The notes: generated by a model from the letters alone, not told the origin. 64,000 nucleotides of DNA from Cryptomeria japonica (GCF_030272615.1 NC_081409.1:532622291-532686290), one strand, 5' to 3'; counted from the stretch's first letter, positions 47,071 through 61,600 are shown. Translations and numbers: made by a program.

Positions 47071-50000
47071 TTCTCCCCCCCTAGGTTCTGACTTACTCCT
47101 AGAAGTCATAAGGCTAGAAGGAGAACATGTCGCACGCATTAGCCCTGAAACTCATTCAACAAATATCAAATTGCACATAGGAATCTTTCCATAAATAAAT
47201 GAAACATTATTGCAAAATCCTTTATGAATGCCATTACCCATTGGCAAGATAGATCTAAAACCATACACTTCTTAAAATATTCCAGGAATCATCAATAATC
47301 ATAGCAGAGAAACAAGAATTTTCTCCCTTTCATTACACCAAATTAAAGCATTAAAAGAGGTACGCAACAATTACCATACTTATCTATCAAACATGACAAA
47401 AAAAAACATGCCATCAAGATCAATTTCCCTTACCAATACATCTCTTTCACAAATTTTATCGCAGAGAACTAGCTTCAAAATTCAAATTCTACAACCAAGT
47501 TAACTTTCAAGAAATAAGAGCAACATAAATAACTCAATTGTTTACACTTGCCAGGCACACAAAAAACTTTCCAATGACTATGTCGCATAACATAGTGACA
47601 AGTTAACACAATTTACTCCATGATACACATAATAACCATCCACATAGCTGGAATGCACAACTCAAAAGGCCACATGTGAGCATGTCCAATGCTCGGTCAA
47701 AGATAACATGCACGATCAACATCTCTATGCCTGATCTCATAACAACAATATGATCATAAATATCCAATATCTCACTCAAAGGCTCGATGGTGCTAGGCAC
47801 ACCATAGCGGTGCTACCTTCCATACCAGACCTTCGTGAACATCCCTTGTTGAGTAAGGTGGTTATCCTCCAAGACATAGTCACCACACATAAGTAGGTAG
47901 TGGATCCTAGCTACATCACAGCTTCACATACCCCCATCCTCAAGGTTCCATACGTCTACTTCCTCGTACACACTCTACCAAGACCATCTCAAACGTCCTT
48001 GGAGAGGAATTTCCCATTTCAACATAAGACGAGCATACAAAAACAATAAGGATAAACCGGTTTAGCCACCAAAGTACATATGAATAAAGGTAATAAATCA
48101 TCAATTCCAATAGTACGGTAATAGAATAATCCAAAATTGCAACACCAAATCAAGAGTGCAAAAGATCACAAGATCATGGCTAAACCTTCAAAGTCAAAGT
48201 AAAATAAATTGCTGGTCCCCAAAGAAATATAAAGAATATCACAACTGCACATAACATCACTATGTGACTAGCATCTAGCCACCAATGAGAAAGGAAGGAA
48301 CAATCATCTAGCTATTGTAGTAGCTCTTCATGTGGTGTGACATAGTCACACTACCCACATGGCATGGTGGTGTGCACCTCGACATCACCTCGCATCACAT
48401 CGTCACGTGGCATGGCAATACCCCAAGCGGATAAGACACACAATGGATGTATCTCGCATGGTAGTGTACCTCACGAAAACAAGCACGTGTAGGTCATGTC
48501 CTGCATAGTGACGTATTGATAAGGATACTCGTCGTAAGCCAGCGGTATACATGACTAAAGTCCACCCACATGCCCACCAACACACACTAACTGGAAGCTC
48601 ATGTGGATAAACCTACCTTTCATGAAGACAAGGCAAAGGATCCTCCAAAATATGCCATCACTATGCTCAAGAAATGCCATCAAAATGCTCAAATAAAGGA
48701 AGGAATAGGCTGCCACACATAAACCTATAAATAGATTCATCAAAAGGGAAAGTATTGAGTACACCTTTGATACAGTTTTATTGTATAACTATATTATTCC
48801 TCGAAATAGAGAAGCTAAAGTCACTTCACACCGACATTACTCATACACCAATCCATACTATTCAAGGAATGGTGACTCCTAATACTACCCCTTAACATAC
48901 TGAATTACCCACAACCTGAGGTTTGGTACTCAGTAGGGAAAAAATAAGCAACATCACATAAACAATATGGTTTCCCATACTCATAAGCAACATATCCTCC
49001 ATGGTTGATTACTTCACCAACCCATGGGCACATATAATAAGCATTGGTTTCTTACAATACACACAAATACACCAGTACTGGCTTAGCCACATTTACGGGG
49101 AGTACTTTTCAGTACGCTATCATCTACACAAGGAAGATTTTAATAATGCTTCCCACATGAATAATTGAATAAAGCTTACTCTAGATTTAGGTATTGAAAT
49201 TATTAACGATTCACAATTACATAAGGAATAACATCATTCCTATATCTTTCTCAAATTTTCACTAAGCATTCATAACTAAATTACCAACTATGCAAATTCT
49301 TTTCCAAGGAGGACTTTCATCTTTCAATATGAAGACAAAATGCAATAGTACAATTTCACATGTTTTATAACCATTCTATTTAAATCAATGCATTATTCGT
49401 AGCATTTCTAAAAATCTTATAATCTAGGAAAAGAGAAGGAAAAGAGGGTTTGATAATCAAACTATTTCCTACAAAGACACAAGATCAACAAGATCACACT
49501 TATAATATAAAATTTCTCACTATAAGCCTATCATTTAAATTTCACGGTTTTCATTTCGCTACCGTTTTAGAAGGATGCCAAAACAGTCTAACATGGCATT
49601 TCCAATTATTATGGTTGCAACAGAATGTTCTAGTTTTCCAAGCAACAGAGATCAAAATAGGTAATCTTTTCGATAATACCAGACCTCTTGAGAACACTCA
49701 CTATTTTAATACCATACAAACACATGTCATAATTTGCAACCTATCATTGAAAATCAAATTACGATAAAAAAAAGTAAGCGAGGAGCTATCAACAAAATAA
49801 TACATATTAATGCATGCACATCAAACAAGCTTTTCATTTGCACTTCCCAAACATAATAAGGTAATTACATATACCCAAAAGAAAGTTCAATGGAGCATTG
49901 CTAAAATAGATCCTCAATCAAACTGGTTTAATGAAACACATAAAACAATCTTTCGTGGAACACATTAATACACTCTTGAAGCTACTATAACATGTTCCCT

Positions 50001-50760
50001 TTAATACTTCTTTTTACAAACTAAGCAGTTCCACATAACATTTATTCGCATATTGATGCACCTTACTTAAGATAGAATTTAAATATGTTACTCCTACATT
50101 ACACATGGAGAATTATTTAATGTAAGCATACAGTTTTCTCCCAATAACCAAAGTGAACTTTCAACCCAAAGCCCTTTTTATAATCTAAAACACAGTAGCA
50201 TCATATGGCTCACACAAGGGTTCAAGAAGTCACAACCTTTTCTCTCACAAAAAAGAAAACTCAAATCAGAGATAATTACACATATCCCAAACATTTTTAA
50301 TTTTCTAGAGAGAGAGAGGAGGATGGGTTGATAATTATTCAATTTACTACAAAATAAGCATTCAATATTTACCATACTAGTCCTTCAAGCGAACAACACT
50401 AAACTAGATCATAATCTTAAACAAGCACATTTCACACTTTCAGATTCTAGACAAGCACTGACCAACCCAAATGGCTTAGTCCAAAGAGTACAATTGTCAA
50501 AATGAAGGTACATAAGACTCTCTTTCAAAATATGAGTAATCGTAGACCAAGACATCAATAAGCACATAAAGCGCATATAATCATTCAAAACACCAACATC
50601 AAGAAGGTGAGAACAAGGTGTGAACACACACGCTACACACAAGTTAAGGTCTGCTCAATCACTCACATACACAAGGGAGGACAAGCATGCACATAAGGTC
50701 GATACACCTCACAACAACTAAGGGCACAATGAAACTAGAGATCCTAGTGTTTGCAACATG
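47071..50760 (-). other. Internal region of the LARD element, non-coding
   Basis: No frame longer than about 105 codons, and none with a recognised domain on either strand. The polypurine tract on the minus strand (AGGGGGGGAGA, 47072-47082) lies directly before the 3' LTR. The rest is moderately AT-rich with no internal repeat that I can define. Confidence 0.75.
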
Positions 50761-50773
50761 GGCTCTGATACCA
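50761..50773 (-). other. Initiator tRNA-Met primer-binding site of the LARD element
   Basis: The minus strand reads TGGTATCAGAGCC, two bases inside the 5' LTR. This is the common plant site complementary to the 3' end of initiator tRNA-Met. Confidence 0.92.
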
Positions 50774-50775
50774 AA

Positions 50776-53700
50776 TGTAATGCCCCGCTAGGAAACCCCG
50801 AAGGGATTAAGCCATAACACAAGAATAGAGTACAATAATTTTTTTTGTAAAGTTACACAACATTAAGATACAACAAGATATCAAATATTCAGATTACATA
50901 GCGGAAGACATCAACTAACACCTAAAGAGTTTCCCAACGTGATTACTTAATTACACATTTAACTTAACTCACACTAATAAATCCAATAAGCTGATTTTCT
51001 TTAAAATGAGATAATTCTTAAACAAGGATAATTTCTTTAAGATAGATGAAAATATAAATCACAAGACAAGATTCATAATCTACATTCATGCTTTTCATTA
51101 AAATATAAGCCATGCATCTAATATTCTAACACACTAGAATTTCATCATAAACATATGAGATCTTCCATGCGCACTTAATTTCCTTAACAATGACTGAATA
51201 AAATCCATAATCACAAGCTACATTCTTTCATATTCCAATTTACTGCATTCAAGAAAGGACTGCATACATGCATTTAAAATAAATTTCATCTTATCCACTT
51301 ATACATTCTATCAAAACGTCATCCATACATGCTAACACTAAACATGAAACATGAGGACAAAAGCATCACATAACACCAAGATGATCTCGAAGTTCACCCC
51401 TAAAGGGCTACATCTCTGGGTGTGCTCAACTGCAAGACCCCTCTGATAATTAATAAAGTTAAGAATACATGAGGTTCTTATAATTTACAATCCTACCATC
51501 AAGGCGAAACATAATCAATATACAAACGACCACATCGGTCAATAAATACATAAACAATCCCTAAAAAGGAAAGGATCCAGCTGAACATAATTGAAGCTAA
51601 TACAAAGATCCATTAGAGCATCCACAAAACTGAGTCATCGCAACCCAAGGTCTAAGAAGAAAATAGGTTCTCACAAGGGCATAAGCAACAGGATGACTCC
51701 ACAAAAGTGCTCCTATCTAGACAATACAACAACACACTAGTGAACGTAGGGGACAAGTGTCATCACACAACCTAGTATGGTTACCATGGCAGGTCTTTGT
51801 AGGTCCCGACCCCATACATTGGGTTACCCTGGCAACGTAATCTGAACCTCTGGCCCATCCAAGCCTTATGTGGACCCACACATCCTTTTGTGAAGACAAG
51901 GATGATGGTTTTCCATTTCAGGCCTTCTCACAGCATGTCGAGTCTATGTTAGCACTCGTCCCATGTGTGAGGCACAATTATCTTACTTAGAGATTACATT
52001 CTAATCTACTGTTAGGTTATCATTTATTAGACTCACTTTCGATGGGTTACCTAGCAGCCACTTTGGGCGCGGCCTCCAATCTAAAGCCACTTTCCCATAC
52101 AACACTAGACTATACTCAGACGAACTCAAAACCCAAGGAATACACATGGTTAAGTGAACGGAGTTCGAAATGGAGAAAACAACCATTTGGTCAAACACGA
52201 CATCATATGAGGTGCATTGATATACGGTACTCTAACTAGAGACCTGACCAACTATGGTCAACTACAAGTCATCATTCGACACCCACATAAAGGATCTGAC
52301 CAATACAACACCACAACAAAAATAACAGTCGACTCAAGACCGAGGATAGAAACAGGTACCCAAATCAACCATACGATAGGGTCCAATCAAACAAAGAAAG
52401 GCTTGCCATTACTAAAGCAAAAGGGAATGCAGAAATTAAACTCGCACAGGCAATAACCAGCAGATACAATCTTTCGAAATGATTTAAAACATTAAATGTC
52501 AATCAAGTTTTTTACATGATCTAAGTTTCCAAAATACACTAACAGGAAATCATCATTGCAAGGTGAATACAATACCACAATTTCAATAGTACCATTGTCT
52601 ATTTCTCAAACAGAGGAAAAGTATAAATAAACTATCCATTTTACTAAATGAGATTATCAGTAACTTAACAATTTTTCCAAATGATAATTAAATTTCCAAA
52701 AGCATATCATTTAAATTCATAATGTCCAATGATAAAATATTCATTTCTAACATTTCCAGATGGCCTATAACATTAAAATCTTCAATTAATATATACTCCT
52801 GAATAATGTATATTTTATCTCAAAATTTTTTCCAACAAAATAATATTTTATTTTTTTTCAAAAAGATGCTCCCCTAATATTATATGTCCAAAAGGATTAA
52901 ATATTAATTCATATATATTTATTAACCCACGGTTGATAAAATATACACAATTAATAATTAATAATGCATAATAATCAAATTAAATATTAATTAATATATA
53001 TATATTAATTTTCATTAATAAAATATATATTATTAATAATTTAATAATGTCCAACTTTCACATTAAATATTAATTAACATTATATATATATATATATATT
53101 TATTTATTTCCATTTAATAAACCTATATTAATATTAATTAATAATTAATTAAAAAAAAACTTAATAAAATAAAATACTTTTAAATTAATAACTTATTTAT
53201 TTATTTTATTTTTTTAACTAAAAAAAAATATAAAAAGGGGGGCGGCGAGGGCCAGGCCCACCTCCCTTACGCAGGGGTTGGGTGGCCACTGTCGTGCCCT
53301 AACTGCGGCGGTGCCTCTGTGGGGGACGCAGGTCCCACGACGCCTATGCGACCACCACGGCACTATGGCCACCGCAGGGGTCGCCACTCCCTGTGGCCAC
53401 CATGAGGGTTGCAGTGAGCTGCGGTCACCGCCGGCTGTGCCTGCGCAGGGGGGGGAGGCGGGTAGAGCTCCGCTCCCCACTCTCCAAACCCCCAAAATAA
53501 AATAAATTTTTATATATTTTTTTTTTCTTTCATTCAATTCGATTTTTAAACAAACAAATCAATTTTAAGATTCACAATTTCAATTTAAATATAATTATCT
53601 TATAAAAAAGACAAACACCATTTCATTATTTTCTTTTTTTTTTTTAAAACACAAACACCCATTTGTTTAAAATAGTCTCATAATGAGACTTAAATAAAAA

Positions 53701-54988
53701 TTTCCAACATAATAGAGGTTTTCAAAATTGAAAGATTATGTGGAAAAACCATCCAAATAAATAATCCTTTTGGGCATAAGAAAGCTCATTTTTCATTCAA
53801 GGATTCAAGCAATAAACCAATATCAACTAATTTCCACAATGATTCATAACCTTGAGGGCAATCAATGGAGAAATTAAAACCAAATAGCATGGAGAACATC
53901 CAATGCCCATTTTTAAAAATAAATAAATTTAAACAATAACTAATTGATAACCAGAATTCCTACCTCAATAAGCATTCTTGGAAAGGATTTGATGAAGAGC
54001 CCCAACCTACAGCTCAAGAAATCCTTCTCCTTCCAAAATCCCCAAATCTTTCATCCAAAATATTTTCCAAAAATATATTTTTCTCCAAAAAATTCAATCC
54101 CCAATATTTTCCAAAAGTCTAGGTTATAAGGGAAATGTTTGACCAAAAATTTTATTTTGGAATTAAAATTTTTATTTAAAATAATTCCTCAAAAATCATT
54201 ATTTTCCAACTATATCAATATACTAACTTGCTTCCAATTTAAATTTGATTTTTTTCCAAATAACTGAATTTAACCTTTCTATTTCCAAAATGCCAACAAG
54301 ATTAAATTAATTCTATTTCAATTAAATTAAAATCTTTCTTTTCATAGGCATAAACATAATACATTTAATATTTAAATTTAACCATTTAATTGAACTTGCT
54401 ACCAACCTGAATTTGGGCAATTCAATTAACGATTAATCACATAAACAAATCCTGATTAATTTAGTCCATTAATCTTTAATGCACAAACACATATTTAATC
54501 AAATTAAATACTAAGGACTAATTACTCAATTTAACCATACACACCAAACACGCAATCCAAGAAGCCAAACGGACAGATGACCCGCAAACCCAACCAAAGG
54601 GAATACCGATGACAACTGACGATGCTCACTTGAGCACGAATATGGTCAAACGAGGATAACACGACCACATAATCCAACTCTAAGGATTAAAGAGGTACAC
54701 TCAAACTTGCAAATCTAGGTGGAGACGAATCTCGCACCCATGCGGTACTGTACCTGAAATCTCCTGCAACCAAGAGTCATACATGCATACATATATAAAC
54801 TTAATGAAAGTGTTAGCCTGAGATAATAATACAAAATAGGAGAATTAATTAATTTGCATACAAATTGGTGCAAAAACCACATTAACAGCTATGCACTAAA
54901 TCAAAACATCTGACTATAATCATTATATTATGATAAACTAACCAAGGTCAAACCGAGATTAGGAATTGATTAGGGTAGGGGTACTACA
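50776..54988 (-). repeat. 5' LTR of the LARD element, about 4.2 kb
   Basis: Intact ends TGTAATGCC and TACTACA on the plus strand. It holds the longer version of the segment around 53888-54011 that is missing in the other LTR, and a longer GC-rich island (53234-53495). Confidence 0.9.
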
Positions 54989-55139
54989 ATATATATCAAA
55001 TTTATTTAAAATCATATTAAAATCATGTTCTAAATTTGTTTGTAGATTTAAGTTTGTTTTTTTTTTTAAATTTTTAGTTTGTTTTTTAAAGATTAAATTA
55101 ATATAATTTATTATATTATTAAAATATTTTGAGTTAATT

Positions 55140-55190
<51 letters not shown>

Positions 55191-57485
55191 AGTTAGGAAT
55201 TGTTTTATTAGAATTGAATTATACTTTAGAATTTGTAATTAAATTTGATATGTTTTCAAATAATTGAAAATTTTATTTATCTTCTAAGTTGTTTAAGTAA
55301 TTGAAATTTATTTGTATAATTAAAATAAGTAGTTCCAATTTATTTATTTATTTTAATTTTTTTAATTTTAATTTAAAATAAAAAAATGTTTTAGAATATT
55401 GAAAGTTATTTTGAATAATTAAAATTAATAAACTTAAAGTTCTTTGAAATTTAATTATGTACTTGGTGATTAAAAAAATCATTTAGGATTAGCTTATAAT
55501 TATAAATTTTAATAGTTGAAATTAATCGAATTTAGTGAGAAATGGATTTATTTATTGAGGCTATTTAATGAAAATCGTTTTATTTTTTTTGAGATCTATT
55601 TAAAAAGGATTAACCTATTTATAATCCGACCTTATTAAAATTAATGGAAATGTATTTAAAATATCATCTCTAGTTTTAGGAATTAGATTATTAAAATGTT
55701 AAAGGAAAATTTAAGCAAAAATGGTCTAACTCATATTAATGGATACCTTATTAGATTTTTAATATGGAAAATTAAGTTGCAAATTTGAACTTTTCTTTAA
55801 AAATTCTAAAGGGTTTTGAAAAGATATATATTGCACATAAGGCAAAAGGGTCAATTAACAATTAAGAATTTTAATAGCTAATAGAGCATTAAGAGATCTA
55901 TCATCTTGAATTAATCCTTCTTAGGATGTAGATATAATAGTTAAATCTCCTTATTAAACAAATTAGTTTGACTTAGGAAAAAAAAAGTAAATGAAAATGT
56001 TATTGCGCCAATGATAAATCCTAATAGTAAGTAGGTTCCCTCAAGACATTCAATACATTTCAAATATTTAAGTTCTTTAATTAATGGATTTCAAAACTAC
56101 CTTTTGTATATTTCAATTAGTACAAGTATCAAAGGTTAAAGGAATTTACCTAACAAGTAAATGTGTTTAGATTCATGGTAACCCTTTTAGGTATTTCAAG
56201 AAATATGAGTTAATGTTAGATAAAGATTTGCCTCAATTTTAAAAGTTGATTATTTGATTTGTTTCCTTAGTAGATTCCAAGATATGAGTATACAAGGCAT
56301 TAAAAATAGTCAATTCTTTTAATAGTTAAAAACATTTACCTTCTAGCTAAAAAGAAACATAAGACTAGTAAAAAGGAAAAGTTACACTTAATAATACAAG
56401 TAATTAGTAAGGATAAATTTAATTAACATTAAATTTAGAGGTAAATTGCACAATTAAATATTCATATGATAATAGTATTAATTAGGATGCAAATAGAGTT
56501 TATTCAAAACAGAAATTGTTTTAGCAAATGAGTTTCAATAAACCTATTCTGTGATCACTTAGAAAATTAAATAACAATTCTAATTGAGGGTAATTTAAGG
56601 AGCAAACATGAGCTCTCTTCGAAGTATTTGAATTGACAAAGTTATTGTTTGTAGAATGTATCCAATGATGAAGTTAACGTTACTCAAAGTGGAAGGAGTA
56701 ATTAGTTATCACTTTATAATCTTGCAAAGGTATTAGTTCAAAAGCAACTAGAAGTTTATTGATTATAATTGTTTATTAGGAGACTTAGTATTATTTACTT
56801 GGTTAACTAGCAAGTGTTTAGACTCTTTTCTAATCTCTTTTTCAAACAATTAGTAATTAAGAATAATGTGGTTAATTTGAAGCTTATTGTTGAATATTTA
56901 TTTTTCTTTTCCCTTCAACAAGTGAGTATTAAATTCATTTTCAAAGTTTAATTATTTGATAATTTAAATTTTATTTCAAGCAATTTAGTACCTTTCAAGT
57001 ATTAGGATTCACATTTAAAGTAGTGTTATCATTTGTAGATGAAATTTATGTTACTTCATATGGAAGAATTAGTTGGGCTTATTATTAAATATTTTTCACT
57101 TCAAACAAGTAGGTATTAAAATTCATTTCCAAAGTCTTGCTATTCAATCATTTAATTTTCTTTCAAGAAATCAGTACTAGGATTCATACTTATTGTGTAA
57201 TGGTTTGTACAAAACAATTATATCTTGCAAATAATTCAAATTATTTTCATAAGTTATCTTTGAAAGTATCATGGTTTCCAAGCAATTAGTAATTTCATGT
57301 ATTTAGTTCAAGTTTTCCAATTTTTAATTATTATCATAATTTTTCTTGGAGAAAATACTATTCCCAAGTAGTTAGTTTGTTTATGTTCCTTTCAATTACA
57401 TAAAATTTCTACTTTATTTTTTGAATTCAAGCAATAATTCCTTGTATATAATAGTTTCTTTTTCATAATTGTATTGGTATATTGC
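54989..57485. other. AT-rich DNA without recognised genes
   Basis: An (AT)n tract lies at 55151-55188. From about 56600 to 57480 a degenerate repeat of roughly 190 bp can be followed (CAACAAGTGAGTATTAAATT, TTCAAGCAATTTAGTACC, TTAGGATTCACA), with at least two readable copies near 56920 and 57105. It is probably the continuation of the host sequence left of 43003. Confidence 0.5.
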
Positions 57486-58297
57486 TATTAGGAATCCCAC
57501 AGATACTGAGAGGGGGGGTGAATCGGTATCTAACCGGTAATTAGAATTTCTCAATTTAAAACATGCAGAAAATATTATAACAGTGTACCGGTATACAAGA
57601 AATAATGTAATAAATAGAATTAAAAATATCGACATGAAAAGCACACCATGACATAAGGATTTAACGAGGAAACCCGTTGTGGGAAAAACCTCAGTGGGAT
57701 TTATGACCCACAATATCCACTTACTAACCAATAAGAGAATATTACTTACAAAATGGGGCCTGCACATGCAGGAAGGCCAATTTCCTAGAGCTCACTGCTC
57801 AATGGGAAGTCTCACTGACTTACAATGTGGATTATACAAATCCAATATCTTGTACTGCTTTACAATAGCATCTATAATACCTGATCCAGTACCGGTTTCT
57901 GCTATGTTCTTTACATAAAACCTTTAACCTATATTTCGCATAATAGGTCTGCCTAATATCTTCTTTTTCTTCACTTCAATTACTTACAAAATGTCTACAA
58001 TGATCTCTCTTATATATAAGAGTCATCTTACAACTTGCCAAGTTGGCTTACAAAGTTTTTACAATAATACACAAAATATAATATAACAAAAATCCTATCG
58101 GCCTCTGTGCTGGTATGCTTCCTTTCTTTGTGTTAGTGCCGGTGGTCTGAGTGTCAATGTAGAGTGTGATCTGTTAATGCTGGTGAACTATCTTGTCGGT
58201 GTAATGCCTTGCTGGTGCCATAGGATTGTAAGGTTGCCATTAATGACAAATCCTTCAATCACATACAATGTCTCATTGGAGTGTGCATATGCCAACA
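57486..58297 (-). repeat. 3' LTR of the pol-less copia element, 812 bp
   Basis: Matches 63267-64000 closely, except that the plus-strand start TGTTAGG is mutated to TATTAGG. The other end is CCAACA, followed by the polypurine tract. The sequence is rich in ACCGG/CCGGT and related GCCGGT motifs. Confidence 0.9.
58011..58020 (-). promoter_or_regulatory. TATA box of the pol-less copia LTR
   Basis: CTTATATATAAG lies about 280 bases into the LTR on the minus strand and is conserved in the other LTR at 63791-63800. Position suits the U3 core promoter. Confidence 0.6.
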
Positions 58298-58642
58298 ATC
58301 TCCCCCTTTGGCATTGATGGCAACACTCATGAGAAATTCCAAAAGTGTATCCAAAAATGTGAAGTAAAAAATGTTACCAAAAATGTGTGCTCCCCTTGAG
58401 CATATGATTCCTGTGATATTGAATTTTCTCATATCACTACTCCCCCTTTGGCATCAATGACAAAGGTTATCAAGATGTCAGTAGAGTTTGTAATTTTAGC
58501 GTTGTAATTGGGTAGTTACAATTTGAAATAGATCCGCCAAAATCAAGTTTATACTCTCCATAAACTTTTTACTGTCTCTTATTGGTGTCTCTGTTCTTTT
58601 AACTGTACCAGTGAGGTGCTGCATATGCTCTGCCAGTGTTTT
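58298..58642 (-). other. 3' untranslated region with repeated polypurine tracts
   Basis: The minus strand reads GCCAAAGGGGGAGATTG next to the LTR (58298-58313). A second GCCAAAGGGGGAG lies about 140 bases upstream (58441-58453). Such doubled tracts occur in SIRE-like copia elements. Confidence 0.8.
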
Positions 58643-61600
58643 CTATCCCTGTATTAGTGCCTCAGATATTTCCTTCTGCAATGATGCTAGATAGTCCAAT
58701 CTTGGACTTAGTTTTAATCTCAAATGCTTTGTCTTATTCACTATTCTCTCCTTTTCTCTTTCAAATTTAAGTAACTCTTCCTCAAAATTTGTTGTCCTTT
58801 GCTCAAAAATTGATAATGTATTAGGTGAGTTAACAAAATTATCAGCAAGTTTATTGATTTCATCCTGTACCTTGCTTATTTTCTTATCTATGTCTACTGT
58901 CAAAATTTTTGTCTTGTAGGTGTCTTTGTACAGAGTTTTGTATTCCTTTAATAAGTTGCATAGTTCTAGTAGAAGTGTGTCAAATTCCCTAGTACAATCT
59001 TCAAAGAATTTTTGCTTTTCAATTTCTACCTTGTCCTTCAATGTCTCTTCTTTTATTTTCTCAATGTTTTCAGTGATGTATTTACACAAAGTATCAAGTT
59101 GTCCTAAAGAATATTTATCGTCTATATTATAGTTAGGAGCAATTACCTTCAAAATTGGGATTGTGTCATCTATAGCTTTATAAGCCTGTGAGCTACAATC
59201 TGTTATCCTTTTGAATGAATCCAAAAGTACTTCAGTTACATTTGTTGATTTGTATCCTGCTGAGGAGGAACCAACATTTTGAATTCCGCTGGTGGAGGAA
59301 GTAACCAAGCTTGTTGTGACCTCTAGTAGCTTTGTTTGTGTTTGCATTTCTTTAAGCAATGGTTTGTGTACTTCTCCAGTTGCCGGTTGCACTATCTCCT
59401 CATGAACCTGTTCCTGTACCTATTCTGGAGCCTATAATTGTTGCTATTGCTCTTCTTGTTGCACTATCTTAGTCTATTGTTCTTTGTCATCTACCAATTT
59501 CTCTTGTGTTTTATCAGTTTGCTCAGCTACCAGTGGCTCACTAGCCATTTCAGTCTTACCAGTTGTATCTTTGTCTACCACAATGTTGATCTTTTGTGTA
59601 TCAACATCTACTGTGTATAAGACTTCAGGATTAGGATTAACATCCTTTACATCCATACTTTCAACTATCGGTTGATGTAAAAGGAGGTGGGGGTAAGTTG
59701 TCGTTTACCTTTGATACTCGGAGGTCCACCAACCTTTCCTTTTCCTTTGTCTCTTTCTTTCTGATATACCTTTATTGGTTTGGGGTTCTTGTATTCTTCC
59801 TATTTTTGTTTTTCAACTAGGAATATATCCCATCCATTTTTTGTTTCTTCAGTCACCTCATTGACTCTTCCAACCATTAATGCAATGTGTCGGTGTGTAG
59901 TAGAGAATACTAACCGGTTGGCTTCAGCGATTAAATCATCAATTTCTTTAGGTGAGTTCACTGGGTACACAACAAGTAGCTTTTCTATCTTGATTTTCTT
60001 GTCAAGTTCTACTACTGCTTGTCTCCTTGCTTCCAGTCTTTTGAACAGTTCATCAGGTACTTCATCTACAACTTCCATCAAAAATTTCTTATACATGTCC
60101 ATATGCAATATAACACTATTTTCTACTTGTTCTTTTTCATCTGGAGTCAAAGTGTTATACAATTTCTCTATATTCTTCAGTTTCCCTTCCTCTGTAATTT
60201 CATTCAATAGTATGTCAAGAGGAGCCAGGTTTTGTTTTGTTCTCTTTTTCTTCTTGGGTGTCTATTTCTTCTTTGGTGTAGTCTTCTTAATCGGAGATCT
60301 CACTACTTGTTGTTTCTATCTTGTCCTCCTAGGTGAGGGTGTGGTTGCCATTGAGGGATCTCTTTTCCTTACAACTCTTTTGAAAGCTACAGGCATTTCA
60401 CTTTCCAAAGAAGTGCCTACCGGTGATAGATGAGTCTTAGGCTATAGAGATCCTAGCTCATCCTCAGTGATACCGATTTTCTTTAACACATCTTCTTTAA
60501 TAGCCTTTGCCTGTCTAGAGACTCTTCTCACAACTGCCTCAACCTTTTCCACTCTCTTCTTAGATTGTGTTTGTTTTTCTATGGTCTCAGCACTACCAAA
60601 TACTTCTTCCTTTGGTTCGTTTGGTGCTTCCAGAAGTGCTTTAGCATAAGTCTCAATTATATGATCATCTATTTCATAGCCCATCTCTGTTACCCAGATT
60701 GTTCTTTGGATGACTACTTCCATCCAAATTTCATCCTTTTTGATTACAAAACATATTTCATCCTTATATTTGTCAACAATCTTTTGTGATAATCTGATTC
60801 TCTTCTTCATTTTGGTCTTAAGTGCTTGAAAGTAATCATGGATATTGTTTTCCTTATCTTCTCCCATATTGTTGAATAGTTTTGTTAGTTGTTTACCTAC
60901 CAGTATATCAAATCCAAGTTCTTTGTAGCCTATACTGGGAACTTGTTTGGTTATATGTAGCATCAAACATACTAGTAGATTTCCAAACCTAAAAGTTCCT
61001 TTCTTATCCTTCTTAATCTTGCCTAGGTTGTCAATTAACTCATCCTTCAACCACTCACATATATCAATCTTTACATTATCTGTGATCATGTCATAAGAAC
61101 TCTTAATGCATAAACTTGAAACTGAATTGAGTCTATTTGCATGAGTTGCCTTATACCCTAATATCATGCTGATAAACCTTACATTGGTGTTGGTTACATC
61201 ATTGACTCTTAAGGACCTTTTATCAGATGTAGCACTAGTTAGCTTAGTAACTAGGTCATTTGAGACCTTGTTGGTTTTATCTGGCCTTTTACCGGTGGTC
61301 AGTAACCCTGTGATAGCTTTCACAACTTCCTTGGTGATTTTGTGAATTAAGTCTAGCCAAAAAAATTCACCATGTACCCTGATTAAGACTATCCTAATCA
61401 CATCCTTGAGAAATTCAGGAATGCAGAGGATTTCAGTAAATCTTAGGGTTTCAATGATTTTATGTTCCATTTTCACATTTCCAGAATTATCACATATGAT
61501 AGTTTTATACATAGTTTTGATCTCCTCATCTCCCAATTCCTCTATGTTGTAGTGAATGTAAATTCTCAGGTTTTTAGCATAAACAACTCCTTTTGGTATT

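Larger units (their letters stand above)
43008..54988 (-). mobile_element. Non-autonomous LTR retrotransposon of LARD type, about 12 kb
   Basis: LTRs at 43008-47070 and 50776-54988 flank a 3.7-kb internal region with no gag or pol motifs. The minus strand shows an initiator-tRNA primer site next to the right LTR and a G-rich polypurine tract next to the left LTR, fixing orientation. The 5-bp ATATA on both sides (43003-43007 and 54989-54993) is consistent with a target duplication, although it lies in AT-repeat DNA. The sizes are close to those described for large retrotransposon derivatives of grasses. It must rely on proteins from another element. Confidence 0.88.

Noticed and set aside
53214-53537. 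Open frames across the LARD GC island
   Set aside because: Both strands are open because of high GC content, and the other LTR copy does not keep either frame.
59780-60433. 217-codon plus-strand frame
   Set aside because: Antisense to the large minus-strand protein frame; its Ser/Phe-rich composition is typical of the complement of Lys/Glu-rich codons.
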